From NCBI GenBank assembly GCA_020847045.1, contig JADLCT010000043.1, positions 1 through 64,000 of the forward strand: a DNA stretch of 64,000 bases, in the 5' to 3' direction. Source of the stretch: Bryobacterales bacterium (lineage in GTDB: Bacteria; Acidobacteriota; Terriglobia; Bryobacterales; Bryobacteraceae). Below, in pieces: positions 29,263 through 38,137 of the stretch; the stretch's first letter is position 1; each line of letters starts with the position of its first letter. The notes below the pieces were generated by a model. That model was not told where the DNA came from and did not search any database. It worked only from the letters and a program-made list of their open reading frames with translations. The position numbers were made by a program, and so were the translations under genes.

Positions 29263-32036
29263 GCGGGCTTCCTTCCCAGTACGCGCTCCAACGCCCGTCC
29301 CGTGTGGCTGCGCCGGTTTCGCGCAACCTGCTCCGGTGTGCCAGCCACCACGATGTGTCCGCCTCCTTCGCCGCCCTCCGGCCCCAGATCGATCACCCAG
29401 TCAGCCGTCTTGATGACGTCCAATTGGTGTTCGATCACCACGACCGTGTTCCCCAACTCCACCAGCCTTTGTAGCACGTCCAACAGCCGGTTCACATCTT
29501 CGAAGTGCAGTCCCGTCGTCGGCTCGTCGAGAATGTAGAACGTCTTCCCTGTCTGCCGCCGGCTGAGTTCGCGCGCCAGCTTGATGCGCTGCGCCTCGCC
29601 GCCGGACAGCGTCGTCGAGGACTGGCCCAGGTGCAGATAGCCCAGGCCCACGTCGTGCAGAGTCTCCAGCTTGGCTTTGATGGCCGGGAAGTTTTCCAGC
29701 AGCGGCAGAGCGTCTTCCACCGTCGTCTCCAGCAGACCGGCGATCGACAGGTTCTTGAACTTCACCTGCAGCGTTTCGTGATTGTAGCGGCGTCCCCGGC
29801 ACAGGTCGCACATCACAAATACGTCCGGCAGGAAATTCATCTCGATGCGCTTCATGCCATCGCCCTGGCACGCCTCGCAGCGTCCGCCCTTCACGTTGAA
29901 GCTGAAGCGTCCCGGCTTGTAGCCACGTTCGCGCGCCTCGGGCAGCATGGCGTACAGGTCGCGAATCGGGCCGAACACGCCGGTGTAGGTGGCCGGGTTG
30001 GAGCGCGGCGTCCGGCCAATGGGCGTCTGGTCGATCTCGATCACCTTGTCGGCCAGGTTCATCCCCGTAATCCTGGCGTGCGCGCCGGGCGCCCGCCGGG
30101 AGCCATAAATTTCGGCCGACAGCGCGCGGTACAAAATGTCGTTCACGAGCGTGGACTTTCCGCTGCCCGACACGCCCGTCACGGCGATCAGCATGCCCAG
30201 CGGAAACTCGACGTCGATGTTCTTCAGATTATGCTCCGTGGCGCCTTTCACCACGATCTTCTCGCCCGTGCCGTGGCGGCGGAAGGCGGGCGTGGGGATG
30301 GTGCGCCGTCCGGCCATGTATTGTCCGGTGAGCGACGCCTTGCTTTTACGAATCACGTCGGGCGAGCCCGCGGCCACCAGTTCGCCGCCCAGGCGGCCCG
30401 CGCCCGGCCCCAGGTCCACCACATAGTCGGCGCGGGCGATGGTGTCCTCGTCGTGCTCCACCACCAGCACGGTGTTGCCCAGGTCGCGCAGTTCGCCCAG
30501 CGTCTCCAGCAGCCGGTCATTGTCGCGCGGGTGAAGCCCGATCGACGGCTCGTCGAGCACATACAACACGCCGCGCAGCTTCGTGCCGATCTGCGTCGCC
30601 AGGCGGATCCGCTGCGACTCGCCCCCCGACAGCGTCGCCGCCGAACGCTGCAGGCTCAGGTAATCCAGACCCACGGCGCACAGAAACTGAAGCCGGTCGC
30701 GGATCTCCTCGACAATGCGCGTGGCGATGGCCGCTTCGCGTTCATCCAGCTTCCAGCCCCGCACCACGTCGAGCGCGCGGGACAATCCGAGCGAGGTGAA
30801 CTCCCCGATCGAGGCTCCCTTCACCTGCACGGCCAGGTGGCCGCGCTTCAGCCGCGCCCCGCCGCAGCTCTCACACGCCGCCGCCGACATGTACTGAATC
30901 AGGTGCTCGCGATAGGCGTCGCCGGTTTCATCGAAGGTCTCCTGCAGAATGCCGAGCACGCCGGGGAAGCTTCCGGAGCCCTCCAGCAGCAGCTTCTGCG
31001 ACTTTGCCGGAAGCTCGTCGAACGGCGTCTCCAGCTTGATCCTGTTCTTCCGCGCAAACTCGGAAACGCGCTGCATCATTGCCGAAGACGATCCGCCCGG
31101 CCCCAAACCGCCCTCCAGCAGCGGGCGGCCGGCGTCGACAATCACCTTGTCGCCATCGAACGCCCAGCGGCTGCCCAGCCCGTTGCAGCTTTCGCAGGCG
31201 CCATACGGGGAGTTGAAGGAAAACGACCGCGGCTCCAGCTTCGGAATGCTCGCCCCGCACTCCGGGCAGGCCAGCTTCTGCGAAAACATGTGCTCCTGCT
31301 TGCTTTCGCCGCCCGCGCCGCTCACCACGCACACCGTCACCAGACCATCGGCCAGCTTCGTCGCCGTCTCGATGGAGGCCTCCAGACGCTGCTCCACGCC
31401 GGGCTTGATCAACAGGCGGTCCACGACGATCTCAATCGTGTGATTGCGCCGTTTGTCGAGGTTGATCTCCTCGTCCAGGCCGCGCAGTTCGCCGTCGATG
31501 CGCGCCCGCACAAACCCTTGACGCGCCAGCTTCTCCAGCTCTTTCTTGTACTCGCCCTTCCGGCCCCGCACGATGGGCGCCAGAATCATGATCCTCTCAT
31601 TCTGCCGCCCGGCCAGAATCTGCTCCACAATCTGCCCGGTCTTGCGCGGCACAATCTCCAGCCCGCAATCGGGACAGTGCGGCACCCCGATCGAGGCGTA
31701 CAGAAGGCGCAGATAGTCGTAGATCTCCGTGATCGTTCCGACCGTCGAGCGCGGGCTCCGGTTGGTGGTCTTTTGCTCGATGGAGATCGCCGGGCTCAAG
31801 CCGTCGATCGAGTCCACCTCGGGACGCTCCATCTGGTCCAGAAACTGGCGGGCATAGGGCGACAACGTCTCGACATAGCGCCGCTGCCCCTCGGCGTAGA
31901 TGGTGTCGAAGGCGAGCGACGATTTGCCGGAGCCGCTCAGGCCGGTGATCACCGTCAGCGAGTTCCGGGGAATCTCGACGTCGATGTTCTTCAGATTATG
32001 TTGCCGTGCTCCGTGCACGGTGATGCGTTTGAGCAT
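29259..32036 (-). CDS. uvrA: Excinuclease ABC subunit A
   Basis: This 925-residue DNA-damage recognition ATPase belongs to nucleotide excision repair and works as a dimer with UvrB. There are two ABC modules: Walker [13 protein letters not shown] near residue 32 and [13 protein letters not shown] near 620. Signature [16 protein letters not shown] and [16 protein letters not shown] segments precede Walker B sites. Zinc-binding pairs CPDCG, CPECG/CESCNG and [14 protein letters not shown] are intact, including the DNA-contacting C-terminal zinc module. Length is near the usual 940. It leads the operon uvrA - unknown - CPBP - mtnA. No LexA-type palindrome was recognised in the 86-base divergent gap to bfr. 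Confidence 0.97.
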   Translation of the reverse strand: MLKRITVHGARQHNLKNIDVEIPRNSLTVITGLSGSGKSSLAFDTIYAEGQRRYVETLSPYARQFLDQMERPEVDSIDGLSPAISIEQKTTNRSPRSTVGTITEIYDYLRLLYASIGVPHCPDCGLEIVPRKTGQIVEQILAGRQNERIMILAPIVRGRKGEYKKELEKLARQGFVRARIDGELRGLDEEINLDKRRNHTIEIVVDRLLIKPGVEQRLEASIETATKLADGLVTVCVVSGAGGESKQEHMFSQKLACPECGASIPKLEPRSFSFNSPYGACESCNGLGSRWAFDGDKVIVDAGRPLLEGGLGPGGSSSAMMQRVSEFARKNRIKLETPFDELPAKSQKLLLEGSGSFPGVLGILQETFDETGDAYREHLIQYMSAAACESCGGARLKRGHLAVQVKGASIGEFTSLGLSRALDVVRGWKLDEREAAIATRIVEEIRDRLQFLCAVGLDYLSLQRSAATLSGGESQRIRLATQIGTKLRGVLYVLDEPSIGLHPRDNDRLLETLGELRDLGNTVLVVEHDEDTIARADYVVDLGPGAGRLGGELVAAGSPDVIRKSKASLTGQYMAGRRTIPTPAFRRHGTGEKIVVKGATEHNLKNIDVEFPLGMLIAVTGVSGSGKSTLVNDILYRALSAEIYGSRRAPGAHARITGMNLADKVIEIDQTPIGRTPRSNPATYTGVFGPIRDLYAMLPEARERGYKPGRFSFNVKGGRCEACQGDGMKRIEMNFLPDVFVMCDLCRGRRYNHETLQVKFKNLSIAGLLETTVEDALPLLENFPAIKAKLETLHDVGLGYLHLGQSSTTLSGGEAQRIKLARELSRRQTGKTFYILDEPTTGLHFEDVNRLLDVLQRLVELGNTVVVIEHQLDVIKTADWVIDLGPEGGEGGGHIVVAGTPEQVARNRRSHTGRALERVLGRKPA

Positions 32037-32107
32037 GTGACGGACGTGAGGCGAATCCCTTATTGTCCCACGCCGCGCCGCCGCCGGATTCCGAATCCGC
32101 TGCGTGC

Positions 32108-32113
32108 TACACT
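32108..32113 (+). promoter_or_regulatory. -10-like TACACT (TGC-extended) for bacterioferritin
   Basis: TACACT, preceded by TGC as in an extended -10, ends 9 bases before the ATG at 32123. A leaderless transcript is expected. No -35 match is seen 17 bases upstream. Confidence 0.5.
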
Positions 32114-32122
32114 CGAATCGAC

Positions 32123-32605
32123 ATGAAGGGCAATCCGCAGGTTCTTGCTTATTTACAGGAAGTTCTCAAGGCCGAACTGACGGCCATCAACCAGTACTTC
32201 CTTCACGCCGAAATGCTGAATAACTGGGGCTATCAGCGGTTGTACAAACACACCCGCAAGGAATCCATCGAGGAGATGGTGCACGCCGAAAAGGTGTTGG
32301 AGCGCATGCTCTATCTCGACGGCTCTCCCAACATGAGCGAGCTGTTCACGCTGCGCATCGGCCAGAGCGTGAAGGATCAGTTCCAGAACGATCTGGCGCT
32401 CGAAATGGAAGCCGTGCCGCGCCTGAACAAGGCCATCGCCGCCGCCATCGAAGCGGGCGACAACGGTTCGCGCGAGCTGTTCGCGCAGATTCTGGTGGAC
32501 GAGGAAGAGCACATCGACTGGCTGGAAGCGCAGCTTCACATGATCGAGGAGATGGGCCTGCAGAACTACCTCTCCAGCCAGATTCACGAGGACGACGGCA
32601 AGTAG
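32123..32605 (+). CDS. bfr: Bacterioferritin
   Basis: This 160-residue ferritin-like four-helix protein oxidises Fe(II) and stores iron in a 24-mer shell. Ferroxidase ligands of the family are in place: Glu in [11 protein letters not shown] near residue 18, Glu and His of [12 protein letters not shown] near 51-54, Glu near 94 and the pair in VDEEEHIDW near 127-130. The methionine of EEMVHAE is the conserved haem-b ligand position (Met52). The start at MKGNPQV is chosen because this is the family N-terminus and a promoter-like hexamer lies just upstream; the frame is open further 5'. Iron storage suits a haem-rich organism. Confidence 0.95.
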   Translation: MKGNPQVLAYLQEVLKAELTAINQYFLHAEMLNNWGYQRLYKHTRKESIEEMVHAEKVLERMLYLDGSPNMSELFTLRIGQSVKDQFQNDLALEMEAVPRLNKAIAAAIEAGDNGSRELFAQILVDEEEHIDWLEAQLHMIEEMGLQNYLSSQIHEDDGK

Positions 32606-32617
32606 CCGGCGGCGCGT

Positions 32618-33505
32618 TCAGCGCACGGTAGTCCAGCGTTCCAGCTCCGGCAGGGCGGCTTCGGCCGCCTGCCGTCCCGCCTGAATCAACCGGTCCGTCT
32701 CATCGAAGGAGTCCCAGCCGAAAGTGTTGATCTTCGGCGTGATCACCAGGTCCGCCGAAGGCCGCCAGACCGGCCCCGTCTGCGCCTGCAAAATCTGAAA
32801 GCAGCGGTTGATGACCTGCGCCAGGTTCGAAGGATCGGCGGGCGCCTCGTCCATTTCCAGCGACACGGCCATCACCCGCGCCGAACCCAATTTTTTCGCC
32901 GACGGCGCCGGAACATCCTCAGCCATTCCGCCGTCCACCAGAAGCCGGCCGCCGATTTCGATGGGCTGGAACAGGCCCGGGTAGGCGCAACTGGCGCGCA
33001 CGGCGGGCACAACGTCGCCGCGGCCGGAGAACAGCACCGGCTCGCCCGTTTTCAAGTCGCACGCCACCACGCCGAGCGGCACACGCATCTCCTCGAACCG
33101 GTGCACGGCCAGCAGGCGGCGAAGGAAGGCGTCCATGCGTGTGCTCGACATTAACCCCATTTTCGACAGCGTCCACCCGGCCACATCCTTGAACTTCATC
33201 CGCCGCGCCAGCTCCTCCAGCTTGTACAGTGGCGTCCCGCTCGCATAAGCCGCGGCCATCATCGAGCCCGAACTCACGCCCGTGATCGCGGCCAGCGGAA
33301 TGCGCCGTTCCTCCAACACCTGCAAGACGCCCAGGTGCGCGATGCCGCGCGCAAAGCCGCCGCCCAGCGCCAGGCCGACCTTCGCGCTCCGGTAGCCATC
33401 CACACTGCCGTACAGGAAGCGCCACAGGCTTGCGTGCCCCCGCTCGCGCGCCTGCGCCTCTCGCCTGTCCCTCGATTCACCGCTCAACCCTTCAGAACCG
33501 TCCAT
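32618..33505 (-). CDS. Patatin-like phospholipase family protein
   Basis: This 295-residue cytoplasmic or membrane-associated lipid acyl hydrolase uses a Ser-Asp dyad. The oxyanion glycine motif LALGGGFARGIAHLG is near residue 45, the nucleophile elbow GVSSGS near 76 and the dyad aspartate in VDGGMAED near 197. It matches the bacterial RssA-like group of patatins. The first ~35 residues are polar and variable, so a later start is possible. Only 27 bases separate it from the divergent PIG-L gene, and a TAGATT hexamer lies 7 bases before the ATG at 33505. The 3' end faces bfr tail-to-tail with a 12-base gap. Confidence 0.88.
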   Translation of the reverse strand: MDGSEGLSGESRDRREAQARERGHASLWRFLYGSVDGYRSAKVGLALGGGFARGIAHLGVLQVLEERRIPLAAITGVSSGSMMAAAYASGTPLYKLEELARRMKFKDVAGWTLSKMGLMSSTRMDAFLRRLLAVHRFEEMRVPLGVVACDLKTGEPVLFSGRGDVVPAVRASCAYPGLFQPIEIGGRLLVDGGMAEDVPAPSAKKLGSARVMAVSLEMDEAPADPSNLAQVINRCFQILQAQTGPVWRPSADLVITPKINTFGWDSFDETDRLIQAGRQAAEAALPELERWTTVR

Positions 33506-33512
33506 CCTTGGC

Positions 33513-33518
33513 AATCTA
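33513..33518 (-). promoter_or_regulatory. -10-like TAGATT for the patatin gene
   Basis: TAGATT on the minus strand ends 7 bases before the ATG at 33505. It sits in the 27-base divergent gap, next to the opposing TACACT of the PIG-L gene. Confidence 0.45.
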
Positions 33519-33519
33519 C

Positions 33520-33525
33520 TACACT
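33520..33525 (+). promoter_or_regulatory. -10-like TACACT for the PIG-L gene
   Basis: TACACT ends 7 bases before the ATG at 33533. A GAGGT in between is too close to the start to be a good ribosome site. Confidence 0.45.
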
Positions 33526-33532
33526 GAGGTCT

Positions 33533-36025
33533 ATGCGCCGTTTCGCGACCGCTCTGTTCGTGTGCTTCCACCTGCTGATCGCCACGGCGCAGGAGCGGCC
33601 ATTGGCCTCGGGCGCCGCCGATGTCCGGGCCCGTCTCGATCAATTGCAGGTGGTCGGCGGCGTGCTGATGATCGCCGCCCACCCCGACGACGAGAACACC
33701 GCCGTGCTCGCCTATTTCGGACGCGGACGCCATCTCCGCGCCGGTTATCTTTCGCTCACGCGCGGCGAAGGCGGGCAGAATCTGATCGGTCCCGAACAGG
33801 GCGCGCTCATGGGCGTCATTCGCACGCAGGAGCTGCTGGCCGCGCGGCGGCTGGACGGGGCGCAGCAGTTCTTCACGCGCGCCATTGACTTCGGTTTCTC
33901 CAAGACGGCCGCCGAAACACTGGACAAATGGGGCCGCAACGGCGTGCTTGCCGATACTGTCTGGGTCATCCGGCGCTTCCAGCCCGACGTGGTGATCCTC
34001 CGCTTCAGCGGCACGCCGCGTGATGGCCACGGGCATCACCAGTCCTCGGCCATCCTCGGCAAGGAGGCCTTCGAGGCCGCCGCCGACCCGGCGCGCTTTC
34101 CCGAGCAGCTGCAACATGTCCAGCCCTGGCGCGCCAAACGCTGCGTCTGGAACTCCTTCTCCTTCACGCGCGACATGGAAAAGGAGGCCGCCCGCACGGC
34201 GCGTATGACGATCGACACCGGCCAGTACGATCCACTGCTCGGCTACTCCTACGGCGAGATTGCCGGCATGAGCCGCTCCATGCACCGCTCCCAGGGCATG
34301 GGCGCCGCCGAGCGCAAGGGATCCATGCCGCAGTACTTCGTCACCGTGGCCGGTGAGCCGGCCGAAGGCGACCCGCTGTCGGGTATCGACACGACATGGA
34401 ACCGTCTGCCCGGTGGCGCGGCCGTCGCCGCCGCGCTCGAAGAGGCTTCGCGCGCCTTCGACATCCGCCACACCGCACGCATTCTGCCCGCCCTCGCCAA
34501 GGCGCGCCCGCTGGTGGCCGCAATGGATCATCCCTGGGCGCGCGCCAAGCTTGTGGAACTCGACGAACTGGCGGCGGCCGCGGCGGCCGTGGCCGTGGAA
34601 GCCAGCGCCGCGCAATGGGCGGCCACCCCCGGATCGAGCGCTGCCATTCGCGTGAGCGTCGTGGGACGGGGCGAGACGCCTGTCGCCGTGGAGAGCCTCA
34701 TCCTTCTCGGCCTCAGTGAACAGCACCACGCGGCAAACGGAGCTCCGGCGGGAGACAACAAGCCCTGGACGCACACCCTTACCGCCGCCATCCCGGACGG
34801 CGCGGCTCCGACGCAACCCTACTGGCTGCGCGAGCCGCGGCAGGGCAACCTCTACGCCGTACCCTCGCTCCAGCAACGGGGCGAGCCCGACACCGAGCCT
34901 GTCTTCCGCGCGCGGTTCCGCCTAACCGTTGGAGGGATGACCATCGAGCTGACGCGTCCTGTCGTGCACCGTTATGTGGATCAGGTGCGCGGCGAGCTGT
35001 GGCGTCCCTTTCTCATCGTGCCCCCCACCGCCGTCTCCTTTTCGGAGAAGTCGCTGCTGTTTCCTTCGCCCGCTTCGCGCACGGTGGAAATCACCGTCTG
35101 GGCCAATCTGGACAAGACTGCCGGTGAGATCCGCCCGGCGGTTCCCACAGGCTGGCGCATCGAGCCCGCCTCACGAACTTACTCCATCGAGCACGCCGGC
35201 GAACAAACCACCCTTGCCTTTCGCGTCACGCCGCCGGCCTCGGCCTCCACGGGCGAAATCGCCATCGCTGGCGCCCAAGGCATGCACACCATCGCTTATG
35301 ATCACATCCCCCCGCAAACCGTCTTCACGCCCGCTTCGCTGCACGTGACCGCCGCCCGCGTCAAGACGCTCGCCAATCGCATCGGCTATGTGATGGGCGC
35401 GGGCGACGAAGTGCCGCAGGCGCTGCGCCAGTGGGGCTCTGAGGTCACGCTGCTCTCGGCCGACGGCCTTGCCCGCGCCAGTCTCTCCTCATACGACGCC
35501 ATTGTCACCGGCGTCCGCGCCTACAACACCCGCCCCGATCTTCGCGCCAACCAGGACCGCCTGATGCAATACGTCTCCGGCGGCGGCACGCTCGTCGTTC
35601 AGTACAACGTCGCCACCGGCGGCCCCTTCGGACGCGCGTCGAACGAGTTGGACCGCATCGGTCCTTATCCGCTTACCGTGGGCCGCGACAGGGTCACCGT
35701 CGAAGAAGCCCCACTCACGCCGCTCGATCCGGAAAGCCCTTTGCTGTCGGCGCCCAACCGCATCACGCCCGCCGACTATGAAGGCTGGGTGCAGGAGCGC
35801 GGCCTCTACTTCGCCTCGAAATTTGATCCGCGCTATACGCCGCTGTGGTCCGCGCACGATCCCGGCGAGCAGCCTTCACAAGGCGGCACGCTGTGGACGC
35901 GCTACGGAAAGGGCGTCTATGTCTTCACGCCCATGAGCTGGTTCCGGCAGCTTCCGGCCGGTGTGCCCGGCGCGCACCGCATCTTCTCGAACCTGGTCAG
36001 CTCCGGGAGGCTTCTTGCCCGGTAA
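33533..36025 (+). CDS. Secreted PIG-L family deacetylase with C-terminal beta domains
   Basis: This 830-residue protein has a signal peptide (1-20) and an N-terminal PIG-L/LmbE zinc deacetylase domain. The metal motif AAHPDDEN is near residue 45, and a GHGHHQSS segment near 165 supplies further histidine ligands. The C-terminal ~500 residues look like beta-sandwich domains followed by a Rossmann-like glutamine-amidotransferase-type fold (SYDAIVTGVRAYNTRPDL near 660). Members remove N-acetyl groups from sugars such as GlcNAc; the long exported form is common in Acidobacteria and Bacteroidetes. The start at MRRFATALF gives the signal peptide. It is followed by, and overlaps by 11 bases, a small membrane-protein gene. 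Confidence 0.88.
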   Translation: MRRFATALFVCFHLLIATAQERPLASGAADVRARLDQLQVVGGVLMIAAHPDDENTAVLAYFGRGRHLRAGYLSLTRGEGGQNLIGPEQGALMGVIRTQELLAARRLDGAQQFFTRAIDFGFSKTAAETLDKWGRNGVLADTVWVIRRFQPDVVILRFSGTPRDGHGHHQSSAILGKEAFEAAADPARFPEQLQHVQPWRAKRCVWNSFSFTRDMEKEAARTARMTIDTGQYDPLLGYSYGEIAGMSRSMHRSQGMGAAERKGSMPQYFVTVAGEPAEGDPLSGIDTTWNRLPGGAAVAAALEEASRAFDIRHTARILPALAKARPLVAAMDHPWARAKLVELDELAAAAAAVAVEASAAQWAATPGSSAAIRVSVVGRGETPVAVESLILLGLSEQHHAANGAPAGDNKPWTHTLTAAIPDGAAPTQPYWLREPRQGNLYAVPSLQQRGEPDTEPVFRARFRLTVGGMTIELTRPVVHRYVDQVRGELWRPFLIVPPTAVSFSEKSLLFPSPASRTVEITVWANLDKTAGEIRPAVPTGWRIEPASRTYSIEHAGEQTTLAFRVTPPASASTGEIAIAGAQGMHTIAYDHIPPQTVFTPASLHVTAARVKTLANRIGYVMGAGDEVPQALRQWGSEVTLLSADGLARASLSSYDAIVTGVRAYNTRPDLRANQDRLMQYVSGGGTLVVQYNVATGGPFGRASNELDRIGPYPLTVGRDRVTVEEAPLTPLDPESPLLSAPNRITPADYEGWVQERGLYFASKFDPRYTPLWSAHDPGEQPSQGGTLWTRYGKGVYVFTPMSWFRQLPAGVPGAHRIFSNLVSSGRLLAR

Positions 36026-36179
36026 GCCATCGTCCGAACCGGCTTCCGGCGGGACGCAAGCGCCCATTGGCCCACCCCCGATCCTGGGCACCTGGAACCG
36101 CCTCTACGCCGCCGTGGTTCTCTACCTTTGCGCCTTCATCGCCGTTCTGGCCCTGTTCACGTGGGGATTCGAGCGATGA
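36015..36179 (+). CDS. Small single-helix membrane protein, probable partner of the solute symporter
   Basis: This is a 54-residue protein starting at TTG (36015), with GGGAGG at 36005-36010 just upstream. It has a proline-rich polar N-terminus and one transmembrane helix (residues ~30-50, from NRLYAAVVLY onward). Its TGA overlaps the ATG of the symporter gene (ATGA), so the two are translationally coupled. Small membrane proteins directly before sodium:solute symporters occur in other families (DUF3311/DUF4212 types), which suggests an accessory subunit. I did not match it to a named family. The start overlaps the end of the PIG-L gene by 11 bases. Confidence 0.65.
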   Translation: MPGKPSSEPASGGTQAPIGPPPILGTWNRLYAAVVLYLCAFIAVLALFTWGFER

Positions 36180-37810
36180 GGACGCTGGACTGGATCGTAC
36201 TGGCCGCCTCGCTCGTCTTCGTCATCGGTTACGGGCTGTGGCGCAGCCGCCGCACCACCACGACGGAACAATACCTGCTGGCTGGCCGCGAGATGCCCTG
36301 GTACGCCATGGCGCTCTCCATCATGGCGACACAGGCCAGCGCCATCACCTTCATCTCCACCACCGGACAGGCTTACGCCGATGGGATGCGCTTCCTGCAG
36401 ATGTACCTTGGCCTGCCGCTGGCCATGATCCTGATCTCGGCGACGGCCGTGCCGGTGTTTCACCGCGCCCGCGTCTACACGGCGTATGAGTATCTGGAGC
36501 AGCGCTTCGACGCCAGAACGCGCACTCTGGTCAGCATCGTCTTTCTCATTCAGCGCGGCCTGGGCGCCGGCGTGGCGTTGTATGCGCCGGCCATCGTGCT
36601 CACCGTCATCTTCGGCTGGCCCGATTACCTCACCACGGCCATCATGGGCGCGCTGGTGGTTCTCTACACGACGCTCGGCGGCATCCGCGCCGTCACCTGG
36701 ACCGACTTTCAACAGATGCTCATCATGATGGCGGGCCTGGCCGCCGCGCTGTTCACGGCCATCTGGCTGATGCCCGCCGATGTCAGCTTTCTCGACGCCG
36801 TACGCACGGCCGGAGCCGCCGGACGGCTGAACGCGCTGGTAACCCGTTTTTCCTGGAGCGACCAGTACAACATTTTCAGCGGTCTGCTGGGCGGCATGTT
36901 TCTGGCGCTCGCCTATTTCGGCTGCGACCAGTCGCAGGTGCAGCGCTATCTCACGGGCCGCTCCATCGCGCAGAGCCGCCTCAGCCTGCTGTTCAACGCC
37001 GTCGCCAAGCTGCCCATGCAGTTCCTCATTCTGTTCACGGGCGCGATGGTGTTTGTCTTTTACATTCACCACCAGCCGCCGCTCATCTTTCACCCCGGCG
37101 AGATGGCCAAGGTGGAACACAGCGCCAGCGCGGATCAATGGCAGCAGCGGTTCAACCGCGCCTGGGAGGCCCGCCGCGAGGCCACCCACACCGCCACTGG
37201 CTTTGACCACAAAGCGTTCCAGGCCGCCCAGGCGGAAATCGACAGCGTGCGCCACGCCACCGGCGCCTCCAACGACACCAACTTCATCTTCCTTACGTTC
37301 GTCACGCATCATCTGCCCGCCGGGCTGGTTGGCCTGGTGATGGCCTGCATCTTCGCCGCCGCCATGTCCACCATCTCGGCCGAGGTGAATTCGCTGGCCA
37401 CCGTCACAGTGATCGACATTTATAAGCGCCACATGAAGCCCGAGGCCAGCGATGGACACTATCTGTGGGCCTCGCGCGGATTCACCGCGTTGTGGGGAAT
37501 CTATGCCGTGTTCGCCGCCGGCTTTGGGCGTTCGCTTGGCTCGCTGATCGAAGCCGTGAACATGGTGGGCTCGTTTTTCTACGGCAGCCTGCTGGGCGCC
37601 TTCGTACTGGCCTTTTACGCGCCCCGCGTCGGCGCGCGCGCGGCGTTCCTGGCCATCCTGCTCGGCGAGGCCGCTGTTGTCGCCGTCCACTTCCAGTTCA
37701 AAGTGGCCTTCCTCTGGTACAACGTGATTGGCGCCACAGCCGTCGTGGCCGCGGGCCTGCTGCTCAGCTTTGTGCTGCCGAGGAACCAAACCGCCAGCCC
37801 CACCACGTAG
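36176..37810 (+). CDS. Sodium:solute symporter family transporter
   Basis: This 544-residue membrane transporter of the SSS family has about 13 hydrophobic helices. It begins with the typical DWIVLAASLVFVIGYGLW helix and the YLLAGREMPWYAMALS loop; LSIMATQASAITFISTTGQAY contains the Na+/substrate-site helix. It imports a small organic solute with Na+; the substrate could be a sugar, an amino acid or a carboxylate. The ATG at 36176 overlaps the stop of the small upstream gene. Its 3' end overlaps the convergent fluoride-channel gene by 47 bases. An unusually long loop (~300-375) lies between two helices. Confidence 0.9.
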   Translation: MRTLDWIVLAASLVFVIGYGLWRSRRTTTTEQYLLAGREMPWYAMALSIMATQASAITFISTTGQAYADGMRFLQMYLGLPLAMILISATAVPVFHRARVYTAYEYLEQRFDARTRTLVSIVFLIQRGLGAGVALYAPAIVLTVIFGWPDYLTTAIMGALVVLYTTLGGIRAVTWTDFQQMLIMMAGLAAALFTAIWLMPADVSFLDAVRTAGAAGRLNALVTRFSWSDQYNIFSGLLGGMFLALAYFGCDQSQVQRYLTGRSIAQSRLSLLFNAVAKLPMQFLILFTGAMVFVFYIHHQPPLIFHPGEMAKVEHSASADQWQQRFNRAWEARREATHTATGFDHKAFQAAQAEIDSVRHATGASNDTNFIFLTFVTHHLPAGLVGLVMACIFAAAMSTISAEVNSLATVTVIDIYKRHMKPEASDGHYLWASRGFTALWGIYAVFAAGFGRSLGSLIEAVNMVGSFFYGSLLGAFVLAFYAPRVGARAAFLAILLGEAAVVAVHFQFKVAFLWYNVIGATAVVAAGLLLSFVLPRNQTASPTT

Positions 37811-38132
37811 CCGCGACGCACACGGCCACCGAGACGGCCGCGTAGAGCGCCGCTTTGACGGTGTGTCCACGGCGCAGCAGGTCGAGCAGCTCGAAGCTGA
37901 AGGTGGAAAAGGTGGTGAAGCCACCGCAGAAGCCCGTCGTGAACAGCAGTTGCTGGGGCGAAGGAAGCCGCAGACCCGTGAAATAGCCAATCAGAAAACT
38001 GCCCGACACGTTCACCGTGAGAATCGCCCAGGGGAATACGTCGCCCAGGGCATGCAGCAGCCAGCGCGACAGTAGCAGACGGCATACGCCGCCCGCCGCG
38101 CTTCCCACCGCCACCAACAGGATGCCCGTCAT
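37764..38132 (-). CDS. crcB: Fluoride ion channel Fluc/CrcB
   Basis: This 122-residue, four-helix membrane protein exports fluoride and works as an antiparallel dimer. The family motif TGFCGGFTTFSTFSFE near residue 68 carries the pore phenylalanines and Na+-site residues, and the conserved asparagine is in LTVNVSGSFLIGY near 40. The ATG at 38132 follows a GAGGG that overlaps the glgC stop, with a 5-base gap, so it is co-transcribed with glgC. There is no room for a fluoride riboswitch between the two genes. Its last 47 bases overlap the end of the convergent symporter gene. Confidence 0.93.
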   Translation of the reverse strand: MTGILLVAVGSAAGGVCRLLLSRWLLHALGDVFPWAILTVNVSGSFLIGYFTGLRLPSPQQLLFTTGFCGGFTTFSTFSFELLDLLRRGHTVKAALYAAVSVAVCVAATWWGWRFGSSAAQS

Positions 38133-38137
38133 GGCCC

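Noticed and set aside
32037-32122. LexA operator in front of uvrA
   Set aside because: No palindromic SOS-box-like sequence was recognised in the 86-base gap.
29505-32126. Open frame of about 870 codons antisense to uvrA
   Set aside because: uvrA has intact Walker, signature and zinc motifs; the antisense reading shows composition typical of a GC-rich shadow.
33520-34876. Extension of the patatin frame upstream of 33505
   Set aside because: It runs antisense through the PIG-L deacetylase domain and has no recognisable protein content.
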